50,188 bases of DNA, taken from Streptomyces jeddahensis (GTDB lineage: Bacteria > Actinomycetota > Actinomycetes > Streptomycetales > Streptomycetaceae). Where the stretch lies: positions 1 through 50,188 of the forward strand of contig NZ_LOHS01000030.1 in NCBI RefSeq assembly GCF_001642995.1. Reading direction: 5' to 3'. Shown piece by piece: positions 7,315 through 15,725 of the stretch. Below the pieces are notes generated by a model. That model was not told the origin of the DNA. It saw only the letters and a program-made list of their open reading frames with translations, and made no database searches. The position numbers and the translations under genes are program-made. The first letter of the stretch is position 1; each line of letters opens with the position of its first letter.

Positions 7315-8171
7315 AGGAGAGGCGACTCAGCGACCCCGGGGCGGGGTCGGGACCGCTCGTCAGCCTGACGAACGACGAGCGCCCCGGCCGCCCGCGTCCG
7401 GGGCTGACGAACGCCGTTCTCGGTGTGGCCGGGCTCGCGGCCTTCCTCGCCCTGTGCGAGGCGGTGCCGCGGCTCGGCATCGTCTCCGCGGAATTCTTCC
7501 CGCCGGCCAGCCGCATCGCCCGCGCCCTCGTCACCGAGCTGGGCGACGGGGCGTTCTGGACGGCGCTCGGGGACACGCTCACCGGCTGGGCGCTGGGACT
7601 CGCGATCGCGGTGACGGCGGGAATCCTGACGGGAGTCGTCGTCTCGGTCGTCCCGTACCTCCGCGAAGCGACCGCCTCCACCATCGAGTTCCTCCGGCCG
7701 ATCCCCTCCGTCGCCCTGATCCCGCTCGCCGTCCTGCTCTTCGGCACCGAACTCCGCTCGGTCCTCCTCCTGGTGGTGTACGCGTCCTTCTGGCAGGTCG
7801 TGGTCCAGACGCTGTACGGCGTCCAGGACGTCGACCCGGTCGCCGAGGAGACGGCCCGCAGCTACGGCCTTGGCACCTGGGCGCGGATCCGTCACGTGCT
7901 GTGGCCCACCGCCCTGCCGTATGTCATGACGGGCGTCCGCCTGGCCGCCGCGGTCGCCCTCATCCTGGCGGTGACCGCCGAACTCGTCATCGGCGCACCC
8001 GGGTTGGGCTCGCGCATCGCCGTCGCCCAGACCTCCGGAGCCGTGCCCGCGATGTACGCCCTGGTGGTGGTCACCGGCGTGCTCGGGCTGCTGATCAACG
8101 TGGGTGCGCGCACGGTGGAGCGGCGGGCGCTCGCCTGGCACCAGTCGGTGCGCGGGGAGGTGGCGGTATGA
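7311..8171 (+). CDS. ABC importer permease 1 (TauC/SsuC-like)
   Basis: This 286-aa membrane protein has about six hydrophobic segments and the binding-protein-dependent transport signature. The EAA loop reads EETARSYGLGTWARIRHVLWPTALPYV, and the upstream FLRPIPSVALIPLAVLLFG block is characteristic of the SsuC/TauC branch. It begins inside the stop of the binding-protein gene (ATGA, 7311-7314) and ends in an ATGA overlap with the second permease, so translation is coupled throughout. With the second permease it probably forms a heterodimeric channel, unlike the single-permease TauC and SsuC systems. Confidence 0.88.
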   Translation: MKERRLSDPGAGSGPLVSLTNDERPGRPRPGLTNAVLGVAGLAAFLALCEAVPRLGIVSAEFFPPASRIARALVTELGDGAFWTALGDTLTGWALGLAIAVTAGILTGVVVSVVPYLREATASTIEFLRPIPSVALIPLAVLLFGTELRSVLLLVVYASFWQVVVQTLYGVQDVDPVAEETARSYGLGTWARIRHVLWPTALPYVMTGVRLAAAVALILAVTAELVIGAPGLGSRIAVAQTSGAVPAMYALVVVTGVLGLLINVGARTVERRALAWHQSVRGEVAV

Positions 8172-9118
8172 AGCACCTGGCGCTGCGCTTGTTCTTCGTC
8201 ATCGCTCTGCCCGCGCTGCTGGTGGCGACGTGGTGGCTGGCGTCGGATGACAGCACCGACGTGTACTGGCCGCCGCTGCGGACGATCCTCACGGCGTTCC
8301 CCGAGGTGTGGACGGGCGAGCGGCTGCGCGACGACGTACTCCCCAGCGTGCTGCGGCTGTCGGCCGGCTATGCGTCGGCGGCCGTCGCCGGCGTCGTGCT
8401 CGGCACGGTCATCGGCTCGTACCGCCGGGTGCGGGCCGTCTGCGAGCCGGTTCTGGAGTTCCTGCGCGCTGTGCCGCCGCCCGTCCTGGTCCCGGTGATC
8501 ATGCTCTTCGCGGGCATCGGCGACACCATGAAGATCGCTGTGATCGCGAGCGGCTGCGTGTGGCCGGTCCTGCTCAACACGGTCGAAGGGGTCCGGGCGG
8601 TGGACTCCGTGATGTCCGAGACCGCACGCTCGTACGGCATCACGGGCGTCGCGCGACTGCGCCATGTGGTGCTGCGCTCGGCGAGCCCGCAGATCTTCGC
8701 CGGGCTCCGCCAGGCCCTGTCCATCGGCATCATCCTCATGGTCATCAGCGAGATGTTCGCCGCCAGCAACGGCCTCGGCTTCACCATCGTCCAGTTCCAG
8801 CGCGGCTTCGCCATCCCCGACATGTGGACGGGGATCCTGCTGCTCGGGCTGCTCGGCGTCCTGCTGTCGCTCCTGTTCCAGCTGGTCGAGCGGCGGGCGC
8901 TCGGCTGGTACCACGGCCTTCGCGCCGCTTCCCTTTCAAGGCTCGGTTCGCCTCCGGGGCGCAGAAGTCGGTTTCGAGTGACCGACCGTGCTCAGCCCTC
9001 CTCCGTCGGGCCTCCGCGCTCCCCCAAGCTCTCGGCTTCGCTCGAGCAGGGGGGACCCCCACGCCCCCTCGAAACCGACGCGCCCCTTCGGCTCACTCGC
9101 CGCCGGCGGTCGCAGTGA
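8168..9118 (+). CDS. ABC importer permease 2 (TauC/SsuC-like) with repeat-derived C-terminal tail
   Basis: This 316-aa membrane protein resembles permease 1. FLRAVPPPVLVPVIMLFAG and the EAA loop SETARSYGITGVARLRHVVL are present. A normal family member would end near residue 258, after LVERRALGWYHGLRA. Here the frame runs on for about 60 residues of arginine-, serine- and proline-rich sequence with no membrane character, and the DNA under that tail is a Streptomyces extragenic repeat with inverted ends (8967-9079). The tail was probably acquired when a repeat replaced the original stop codon. The start codon overlaps permease 1 by four bases. Confidence 0.82.
   Translation: MKHLALRLFFVIALPALLVATWWLASDDSTDVYWPPLRTILTAFPEVWTGERLRDDVLPSVLRLSAGYASAAVAGVVLGTVIGSYRRVRAVCEPVLEFLRAVPPPVLVPVIMLFAGIGDTMKIAVIASGCVWPVLLNTVEGVRAVDSVMSETARSYGITGVARLRHVVLRSASPQIFAGLRQALSIGIILMVISEMFAASNGLGFTIVQFQRGFAIPDMWTGILLLGLLGVLLSLLFQLVERRALGWYHGLRAASLSRLGSPPGRRSRFRVTDRAQPSSVGPPRSPKLSASLEQGGPPRPLETDAPLRLTRRRRSQ
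8967..9079. repeat. Streptomyces extragenic palindromic repeat inside the permease 3' end
   Basis: A 12-bp perfect inverted repeat (GTCGGTTTCGAG at 8967-8978, complement at 9068-9079) encloses an imperfect hairpin with arms at 9020-9031 (TCCCCCAAGCTC) and 9044-9055. The inner sequence with CTCGAGCAGGGGGGACCCCC is one I recognise as common in intergenic regions of Streptomyces genomes. Here it is translated as the tail of permease 2. Confidence 0.7.
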
Positions 9119-9216
9119 ACGTTCCGGACACTCCTGCAACTCTGGCCGATTCCCCAGCGAGGCCCCTCGCGAAGTCCCGCCCACTCCGTGGCGAAGCCCT
9201 TGCGAAAGGACGCTCC

Positions 9217-9999
9217 ATGCAGCCCCTGCTCGCCGTCTCCGGACTGCAGAAGGTCTACGAAGGGTCCGGGCGCCGGGTGGAGGCGGTCCGTGATCTGACC
9301 TTCACCATCGAGCCGGGTGAACTCGTCTGTCTCGTCGGCCCGTCGGGATGCGGCAAGACAACGCTGCTGAAGTGCGTAGCCGGACTACTCACGCCCACCG
9401 GTGGTGAGGTCCTGCTCGAGGGGCGCCGGGTGAGCGGGCCGCCGCCCGGCATGGCCGTCGTGTTCCAGGAGTACGGCCGCAGCCTCTTTCCCTGGATGCG
9501 GGTGCGGGAGAACGTCGAGCTTCCGCTCAAGCAGAAGAGTCCGCTGAGCAGGGCTCGACGTCGTGAACTGGTCGCGGAGGCCCTGGAGTCCGTCGGCCTC
9601 GCGGACGCCGCAGGAGCCTATCCATGGCAGCTGTCGGGCGGTATGCAGCAGCGCGTCGCCATCGCCCGCGCCCTCGCCTACGAGCCCGGCGTGCTGCTGA
9701 TGGACGAGCCGTTCGCCGCGGTGGACGCCCAGACCCGTGCGGATCTGGAGGACCTGGTGCGGCGGCTGTGGCGGGAGCGGGGCATGACGATCCTGTTCGT
9801 GACCCACGACATCGACGAGGCCGTCTACCTCGGGGAACGGGTACTGGTCCTCTCGGCGTCCCCGACCGTTGTACAGGAACAGCTGAAGATCGACCTGCCC
9901 GCTGAACGGGACCAGTTGCACACGCGCGTCGCCCCGCGCTTCGCGGAGCTGCGCACGCACGTGTACGAGCAGATCCAGGCGGCGAAGCGCGGGTCATAA
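9217..9999 (+). CDS. ABC importer ATPase (TauB/SsuB-like)
   Basis: This 260-aa cytoplasmic ATPase energises the two permeases. Walker A is GPSGCGKTT (41-49), the Q loop is VVFQEYGR, the ABC signature is LSGGMQQR (139-146), Walker B is LLMDEP (160-165) and the switch histidine is in FVTHD. The overall sequence matches the nitrate/sulfonate/taurine ATPase branch. The ATG at 9217 is chosen because GAAAGGA lies six bases upstream and the family's N-terminus starts there; the frame is open much further upstream without meaning. It lies 98 bases after permease 2, separated by the repeat-bearing tail, so its expression may be less tightly coupled than the other importer genes. Confidence 0.92.
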   Translation: MQPLLAVSGLQKVYEGSGRRVEAVRDLTFTIEPGELVCLVGPSGCGKTTLLKCVAGLLTPTGGEVLLEGRRVSGPPPGMAVVFQEYGRSLFPWMRVRENVELPLKQKSPLSRARRRELVAEALESVGLADAAGAYPWQLSGGMQQRVAIARALAYEPGVLLMDEPFAAVDAQTRADLEDLVRRLWRERGMTILFVTHDIDEAVYLGERVLVLSASPTVVQEQLKIDLPAERDQLHTRVAPRFAELRTHVYEQIQAAKRGS

Positions 10000-10042
10000 G
10001 ACGCCGCCGGGGGCGACACGAGGACAAGCCACAGTCACCGTC

Positions 10043-11857
10043 CTATGCGTTCATGAACTCCCGTACCACCAGCGCTCGGTCCACGACTCTGACGTCCCCG
10101 ACCCAGGCGCTGAGCAGCTGGTCGAGGACGCCTGCGTACTCGTATCCGCCCAGCAGCCAGGGCAGACCGCGCGTGGCGACACCCGTGGACACCGCCGTCG
10201 GGTTGCGCACCACCGGGCAGCTCTCGATGTACATCGTGGTGTGCCGCCCGTCGTTGACCACCGCCACGTGCTGCCACTGCCCGAGTGGTGTCTCGTGGCC
10301 CCAGTTGGTGATCACATCGCCGCCCGCGGGCGGGAAGACCGCCCACTGTGTCTCGCGGTCGTTGGAGAGCGAGAGGGTGGCCGGGGGTTCGTCGGAGCCC
10401 TCGGCCGCGCCCGCCCTGCCGAGGATCGCGGACCAGGCGTTGCGTGAGGCGTCCCAGTCGGCCGGGAGCCGGAAGAAGGCCTCGATGGTGTAGCCGCGCG
10501 GGAACGTGGCCTGGTTCAGCGGGGCGTCGTCGGCGGTGCGCAGGTATCCGCCCCGCAGCGGTGGCTTGCCGCCGTCCAGGCGCAGGCTGCCGTGGCCGGG
10601 CTGGTCGGGGTGGTGCGCGCCCGACCAGGTGAGGGCTCCAGAGGGGCTGCCGGACACGCGTACGGCGGTGAGGTCGTTGCCGTGCCCGGACAGATCGCGG
10701 ACCCGGGCGCCGTCGGCAAGCGCCGTCCCGTCCTCGCCGGTGTCGAAGCGCCAGTACGCGACCGTGCCCGGTACCAGCAGGGCTGAGGCGGGACGGGCCG
10801 GGCGCGCGGGCACCGGGGCGAAGCCGGAGAAGCGCTGCTCGAAGTCGATCGCCAGGGAGAACCGGTCGTCGGGACCGGTGAGTTCGATCTCCTCGCGCTC
10901 GAGCTCGTTCAGCTCGTCGGCGGCCTTGCTCAGCAGCCAGGGCGAGAAGGTCTCGACGTCGATCGTGCCGCGGGCGAGGTCGAAGTGGTACAGGCGGATC
11001 ATCGCGGACCCGCCGTAGTAGCGGTTCTGGTAGTTGGTGAGGTGCAGATGGACCTCGCGTCCGGCGGCGTTTTTGCGGACGGTGCGGGCGGCGGGCCAGT
11101 CGTGGCCGTTGAGGGTCAGGAATATCTGGTCGTGGGACTCGATGAGCCTGTCCCACAACTCCTGTCCGTGCGCGCTGAGTCCACCGTCGCCCTCCACGAG
11201 CTGGTGGGTGGTGAGGATGACGGGCGTCCTGGGGTTCTCGGCCAGGACCTTCTTTGCCCAGTCGTACGCCCCGGCCGACGGCCGCCAGTCCAGTGCCAGC
11301 ACGAGCCACTCGCGCCCGGCGGCCCGGAACACGTGGTACGTGTTGTAGCCGTCGGGGGTCGCACCGCGGAAGGTGGGCGACGAGCCGAAGCGGCCAGGAC
11401 CGAACGTGTCGAGGTACGGGCTGTCGCCGCGCTGGTCGTCGGTGCTGGAGCGGATGTCGTGGTTGCCGGCGAGCACGCTGTAGCCGACACGCCGGTCGTC
11501 CAGCAGCTCGAACGCCTTGCCGATCGCGGCGAATTCCTCCGGGCGCCCGTTCTGGGTGAGGTCGCCCAGGTGGGAGAGGAACACGATGTTCTCGTCACGG
11601 CCGCGCTGGAGCAGGTAGCGCAGCGATGCCTCGACGGGGGCGGCCTGGATGCTCGGGCCGTCGAAGAGGTACTGCGTGTCCGGCATGACGGCGAGCGTGA
11701 ATCGGGGGCTCTGCGGGTCGGGAGCCCATCTCTCGGCGGCCGCCTGCGCGGGTGCGGCCGCCACCGCCGTGGCCGCACCGGCGAGTGCCGTGGCGGAGAG
11801 GAACATACGACGGTTGAACCCCGGGCGCGGACCCGGTCCCTGGTGCTCTCGGCACAT
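10043..11857 (-). CDS. Tat-exported metallophosphoesterase with a LamG-like domain
   Basis: This 604-aa protein begins with a twin-arginine signal (FNRRMFLSATALAGAA, then an Ala-rich region ending near APAQAAAE). A calcineurin-like phosphoesterase domain follows, with the metal motifs PDTQ, SHLGDLTQNG and AGNHD and later TTHQ and NGHD. From about residue 385 a concanavalin/LamG-like domain is suggested by VAYWRFD, IEAFFRLP, WQHVAVVNDG and WVGDVRVVDRAL. It is probably secreted and hydrolyses phosphate esters outside the cell; the substrate is unknown. The ATG at 11857 is chosen over upstream codons because AGGAG lies seven bases before it and the Tat signal follows at the right distance. Confidence 0.85.
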   Translation of the reverse strand: MCREHQGPGPRPGFNRRMFLSATALAGAATAVAAAPAQAAAERWAPDPQSPRFTLAVMPDTQYLFDGPSIQAAPVEASLRYLLQRGRDENIVFLSHLGDLTQNGRPEEFAAIGKAFELLDDRRVGYSVLAGNHDIRSSTDDQRGDSPYLDTFGPGRFGSSPTFRGATPDGYNTYHVFRAAGREWLVLALDWRPSAGAYDWAKKVLAENPRTPVILTTHQLVEGDGGLSAHGQELWDRLIESHDQIFLTLNGHDWPAARTVRKNAAGREVHLHLTNYQNRYYGGSAMIRLYHFDLARGTIDVETFSPWLLSKAADELNELEREEIELTGPDDRFSLAIDFEQRFSGFAPVPARPARPASALLVPGTVAYWRFDTGEDGTALADGARVRDLSGHGNDLTAVRVSGSPSGALTWSGAHHPDQPGHGSLRLDGGKPPLRGGYLRTADDAPLNQATFPRGYTIEAFFRLPADWDASRNAWSAILGRAGAAEGSDEPPATLSLSNDRETQWAVFPPAGGDVITNWGHETPLGQWQHVAVVNDGRHTTMYIESCPVVRNPTAVSTGVATRGLPWLLGGYEYAGVLDQLLSAWVGDVRVVDRALVVREFMNA

Positions 11858-12231
11858 GGCCGACTCCTGTCTGCCGTTCGGGGGTGGCGAAGTGTGTGCG
11901 TACGGGCGTTTCGGCCGCCCGCAACAAGGCGGAGGCCCGCACGGTGTCACGCAGAGAGGTATGCGGGCCTGTTGTCGCACAGACTTACACCCGGGAACGA
12001 AGAGGTGTCAGTAGTCAGAAGTGGCACCGTCGCTGCGTCGACGGTCCGCTGCCGGCGGAGCGGCCCGGCCGCACTCCACCTCAGCCCGGCCGCGCGCCGC
12101 CTCGGCCCGGCACGCGCCCTGATGGTTCACCCATTCGCGCTGACCTGAGTGTTCACCTCCGCTTCGCCCGGCCGCTCCGTGTCACCCGTTACCGTCCGCG
12201 GCATCCCGCCTCGCCGAAGGAGAGCCCCGAT
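11858..12231. promoter_or_regulatory. Shared 374-bp divergent control region
   Basis: This gene-free stretch separates the divergent phosphoesterase and PHP-domain genes and must hold both promoters. The centre (11960-12030) is poorer in GC than its flanks, as expected for promoter DNA. I could not assign -35/-10 boxes or a convincing operator. The part near 12040-12120 is a repetitive CGGCC-rich sequence. Confidence 0.4.
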
Positions 12232-13890
12232 ATGTCCAGACCTCTGCCCGTATGGGCCGACCCGCGGGTGTCCGCGGACTCGCTCGACGCCCAGGGCCTC
12301 AGCCGGCGTGGGCTGCTGCGCCGGACAGGGCTGTTCGGCGCCGCGTTCGCGGCCGGCGCGGCACTGCCCGCGGGCCAGGCGTACGCCGCCACCGGCGGGA
12401 ACGATCCCGAACTGGCCTACCTGGTGGGCGACCACCACAACCACTCCGTCTACAGCCACGACGCCAAGTACACGTTCTCCCAGATCGCCGCGGCCGCCGC
12501 CGGGTACGGCCTGGACTGGATGGTGTTCACCGAGCACAGCAACGTCGGGCACGCGAAGTACGGCGCACAGCTGGAGAACGAGCAGATCCTCCAGGCCCGC
12601 GCCGACAACCCCCGGCAGCTGATCTTCCAGGGCCTGGAGTGGTACATCCCGGGCGCCGAGCACTGCACCGTGTTCACCGCGCCAGGACCGAACGAGGTCG
12701 ACGTACTGACCCGCTTCGAGACGGCCTACGACGGCAAGCTGCTCGGCTACACCGCGGGCGCGCCGGACGACCCGGCCACCGCCCGCAACGAGGGGCACGC
12801 GGTCGCGGCCCTCAAGTGGCTCGCCGAACAGCGCCGCACGGGCTACGTCGACGACGTGCTCGTCCTCGCGAACCACCCGATGCGGCTGGGCATCGACTCC
12901 CCGCACGAGATGCGCAACTGGCGCGACGCGGCCCCCGGCATCATGATCGGCATGGAGGGCGCTCCGGGTGCGCAGGGCGCGGCACTGCCCGGCTGGCGGG
13001 GCGCGAACAGCATCCGCGGCGAGTACGAGAACGCTCCCTCGGCCAACTCCTGGGCCGGTTACCCGCGCGACGCCTACCTCACCTACGGCGGTTTTGACTG
13101 GGCGACGGCGACGGTCGGCGGGCTGTGGGACGCGATGCTCGCGGAGGGCAAGCTGTTCACGATCACGTCCAACTCCGACGTGCACCGGGTCGTGTTCGAC
13201 ACCTGGAAGAACGGCGACTGGGCGCCGGGAGAGAACTTCGACACCACGGGCCGCCTGCCCGACCCGGTGAACACGACCGAGCCGCAGCCCGGTTCCGACT
13301 TCTGGCCGGGCCAGTTCAGCCGTACGCACGTGGGTGTGACGGGCTACGGATACCGCAGTGTCATGGCGGGGCTGCGAGCCGGCCGGGTGTGGGTCGACCA
13401 CGGCCATCTCGTGGACGGCATCGACGTACGCGTGCAGGGTGCGGACGGCCGGGGCCGGGGGGCCACGCTGGGCGGGCGGCTGCACGTGCGGCGCGGTGAG
13501 CGGATCACCCTGTCGGTGACCGTGACGACGGCGTCCCGCCGCAATCCGTACGGCATCCTGCCCGAGCTCGCGCATGTCGACGTGGTCCGGGGAGCGGTGC
13601 GCGGGCCGGTCGCTGACCGCGACGAGTGGCGGGCGCCCGACACCAGGGTGACCCACACCTGGGACGTGTCGGGGCGTACGGGCACGTACACCCTCACGCT
13701 CCCGGTGGGCGCTGCCGAGGAGTCCTTCTACCTGCGGCTGCGCGGCAGCGACGGCAAGCGCAACGGCGCCGGCTACCTGGGCGCCGCGATCGACCCGCAC
13801 GGGCCGGTGACGCATGAGCCGGGTAACGGCAATCCTTGGCTGGACACGTGGTTCTACACGAACCCCGTGTTCGTGGAGGTGGAGGGCTGA
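12232..13890 (+). CDS. Tat-exported PHP-domain metal-dependent phosphoesterase
   Basis: This 552-aa protein carries a twin-arginine signal (LSRRGLLRRTGLFGAAFAAG, ending near GQAYA). The mature protein starts with a PHP domain: GDHHNHSVYS supplies the H-x-H metal pair, FTEHSN the next histidine, LANHPM another and SNSDVH the closing Asp/His. The last 170 residues look like a beta-rich module (RITLSVTVTTA, TYTLTLPV). PHP proteins are metal-dependent phosphoesterases or hydrolases; exported versions are poorly characterised. AAGGAG is found ten bases before the ATG. It is divergent from another Tat-exported phosphoesterase, which suggests a shared role in extracellular phosphate scavenging. Confidence 0.85.
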   Translation: MSRPLPVWADPRVSADSLDAQGLSRRGLLRRTGLFGAAFAAGAALPAGQAYAATGGNDPELAYLVGDHHNHSVYSHDAKYTFSQIAAAAAGYGLDWMVFTEHSNVGHAKYGAQLENEQILQARADNPRQLIFQGLEWYIPGAEHCTVFTAPGPNEVDVLTRFETAYDGKLLGYTAGAPDDPATARNEGHAVAALKWLAEQRRTGYVDDVLVLANHPMRLGIDSPHEMRNWRDAAPGIMIGMEGAPGAQGAALPGWRGANSIRGEYENAPSANSWAGYPRDAYLTYGGFDWATATVGGLWDAMLAEGKLFTITSNSDVHRVVFDTWKNGDWAPGENFDTTGRLPDPVNTTEPQPGSDFWPGQFSRTHVGVTGYGYRSVMAGLRAGRVWVDHGHLVDGIDVRVQGADGRGRGATLGGRLHVRRGERITLSVTVTTASRRNPYGILPELAHVDVVRGAVRGPVADRDEWRAPDTRVTHTWDVSGRTGTYTLTLPVGAAEESFYLRLRGSDGKRNGAGYLGAAIDPHGPVTHEPGNGNPWLDTWFYTNPVFVEVEG

Positions 13891-14197
13891 CGACGGCCGG
13901 CCGAGCTGTGGCTGTGGCGTACCGCTACGCCTCGGCCACCGGCACCGCCCGCAGATGCGCGCCGCTCACCCCGGCGCGCCGCCCCCCGTGCGTCCGCGCG
14001 CGGGGCGCGGCGTGACTCCCTCAGCACCAGCGTCATAGCGTCCATGATGGGGTTTGTCGCGCGGGATGGCCGTGAGATGCGGGCGTACGCCGCCGAACAG
14101 TGCGTCGAAAGCGGAGTTGGCGACGCACGCCCTTGGGGGCCTCACGCCACGCGGCGATCCTCCTGCCCGCGCACCATCGTGTCTACGTTCGTGGCGT
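13891..14197. other. Gene-free spacer of 307 bp
   Basis: Between the convergent PHP-domain gene and the MFS gene I see no supported gene, no strong hairpin and no recognisable repeat. Short open frames here lack family motifs. Confidence 0.5.
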
Positions 14198-15709
14198 TCA
14201 GGGCCTGTTGAGGACAGCTGCTGAGGACCGGATCCCGCTCTCCGATCCTTCGCCGTCCGCCTGGCGGGCAGTCACCGCCTGGAGTGCCAGCGCCAGTACG
14301 CACAGCACTGCGCCGAGCCCCCAGAACGTCAGATAGGCGGAGAGTGCCGGGACCTCCGTACCGTCGACGACCAGAGCGCCGAGGACGACCGACGCACCCG
14401 CGCCTGCGACACTGCCGCCGAGCGTCTTGAGGTTGTTGTAGACCGCGGTGGCGCTCGCCGTACGGTCCTCGGCGCTGCCCTCCACGATCACGGTGGGCAG
14501 TCCGCCCATCGCGAGGCCCATGCCGAAGCCCGCGACCGCGAACGACAGGGCGAACAGCGGCAGCACGGCGTGGGTGGCCATGAGTCCGGCGCTGCCGGCC
14601 GCCATGAGGGCGAAAGCGAACAGGAGCGTGCGGCGGTAGCCCGTGCGTGCGGCAACCCGGGCGACGATGCTCGCCCCTATGAAGGCCAGGACATGCGGCA
14701 CCCCGCCCCACATGCTGATCTCCCAGGTCGCAAGCCCGAACCCGTATCCCTCGTCGGACGGCGACGCGGCCAGATAGCTGATCGCGACAGCCTGGCCACC
14801 CAGCATCACCGCCCCGAAGACGAATCCGGAGACGTAGTACGGCGCCACCCGCCGCCCGGCCACCGCCCGCACATCCACCAGGGCATGCGGCCGGTCGCGT
14901 TCGATCCGTACCCACCAGGCCATGAGCACGGCGGCAAGAAGAAGCCCGGACAGGGTGAGCGGCGAGGCCCAGCCCCACGACGCGCCGCGCGACACCGTGC
15001 CGAGGAACAGCACCAGGGCCAGGCCGAGCAGCACGGTTCCCGCCCAGTCCATCCGGCCCTCGGCGCGGGATGGGGATTCCGGAACGCCGCAGTACGAGAG
15101 CGCCAGACAGCCGCAGGCGAGTGCGGCGAGCGCCCACAGCGTGACCTGGATGTCTCCCGTGACGTGGAGCAGCGGTCCCGCCAGGCCGTGGCCGAGCAGT
15201 GAGCCGAGGGTCAGCGCGCCTACCAGTAGCCCGACTGCGCGGCGCCCGCCCTCGAGGTCGAGCCGGCCGCGGACCAGGCCGATCTCCAGGGGCAGAAGCG
15301 CCGCCAGCGGGCCCATCAGCATCCGGCCGAGCAGCAGGACGGCCAGATTGGGTGCCACCGCGACCAGCAGCGCGCCCACCGTGATGCAGGCCAGGGAGAT
15401 CCGGATGAGGCGGCGGTGGCCGTGGAGATCGCCGAGCCGGCCGAAGACGGGCACGCTCACGGCGGCCGCGAGGAACTGGATCGCCGTGAACCACTGGGCC
15501 TCGGCCGTACTGATGGACTGCCAGTCCTGGACGGCCGGGAGCAGTGCCGGGGCGGAACCCTGCAGGAACCCGCTGACCAGTTCGAAGACGACGAGCAGTC
15601 CCACGACTGCCTTGACTCTCCCGGGTCCGCCGATCACACTCCCGGGTCCGCCGCTCGCGGCGCCTTTGGGTGTCATGCCCCGGCCTCCGTCGCCGATCGC
15701 GTCCGTCAT
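14198..15709 (-). CDS. MFS multidrug/metabolite transporter
   Basis: This 503-aa protein has 12-14 hydrophobic segments and major-facilitator signatures, including FGRLGDLHGHRRLIRISL between early helices and a second long hydrophobic half. The topology resembles drug:H+ antiporter (DHA2-like) exporters. It starts in an ATGA overlap with the stop of the M20 amidohydrolase gene, so the two are co-translated. A second ATG eleven codons later lies in a duplicated copy of the start region. The pairing with an amidohydrolase and a divergent Lrp/AsnC regulator suggests transport of an amino-acid-like compound or its conjugate, but direction and substrate are unknown. Confidence 0.83.
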   Translation of the reverse strand: MTDAIGDGGRGMTPKGAASGGPGSVIGGPGRVKAVVGLLVVFELVSGFLQGSAPALLPAVQDWQSISTAEAQWFTAIQFLAAAVSVPVFGRLGDLHGHRRLIRISLACITVGALLVAVAPNLAVLLLGRMLMGPLAALLPLEIGLVRGRLDLEGGRRAVGLLVGALTLGSLLGHGLAGPLLHVTGDIQVTLWALAALACGCLALSYCGVPESPSRAEGRMDWAGTVLLGLALVLFLGTVSRGASWGWASPLTLSGLLLAAVLMAWWVRIERDRPHALVDVRAVAGRRVAPYYVSGFVFGAVMLGGQAVAISYLAASPSDEGYGFGLATWEISMWGGVPHVLAFIGASIVARVAARTGYRRTLLFAFALMAAGSAGLMATHAVLPLFALSFAVAGFGMGLAMGGLPTVIVEGSAEDRTASATAVYNNLKTLGGSVAGAGASVVLGALVVDGTEVPALSAYLTFWGLGAVLCVLALALQAVTARQADGEGSESGIRSSAAVLNRP

Positions 15710-15725
15710 GCCCCGGCCTCCGTCG
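15672..15725. repeat. 21-bp direct repeat spanning the amidohydrolase stop / MFS start
   Basis: An identical 21-bp sequence lies at 15672-15692 and 15705-15725, offset by 33 bases. Each copy contains CAT (ATG on the minus strand), so the duplication gives the MFS gene two in-frame start codons eleven codons apart. Confidence 0.8.

Noticed and set aside
8967..9079. The inverted-repeat element in permease 2 as a miniature transposable element
   Set aside because: No target-site duplication is visible and the inner hairpin matches a widespread extragenic repeat, so mobility is not supported.
13854..14045. A minus-strand frame overlapping the end of the PHP-domain gene
   Set aside because: Arginine/alanine low-complexity translation, no start site and no motif.
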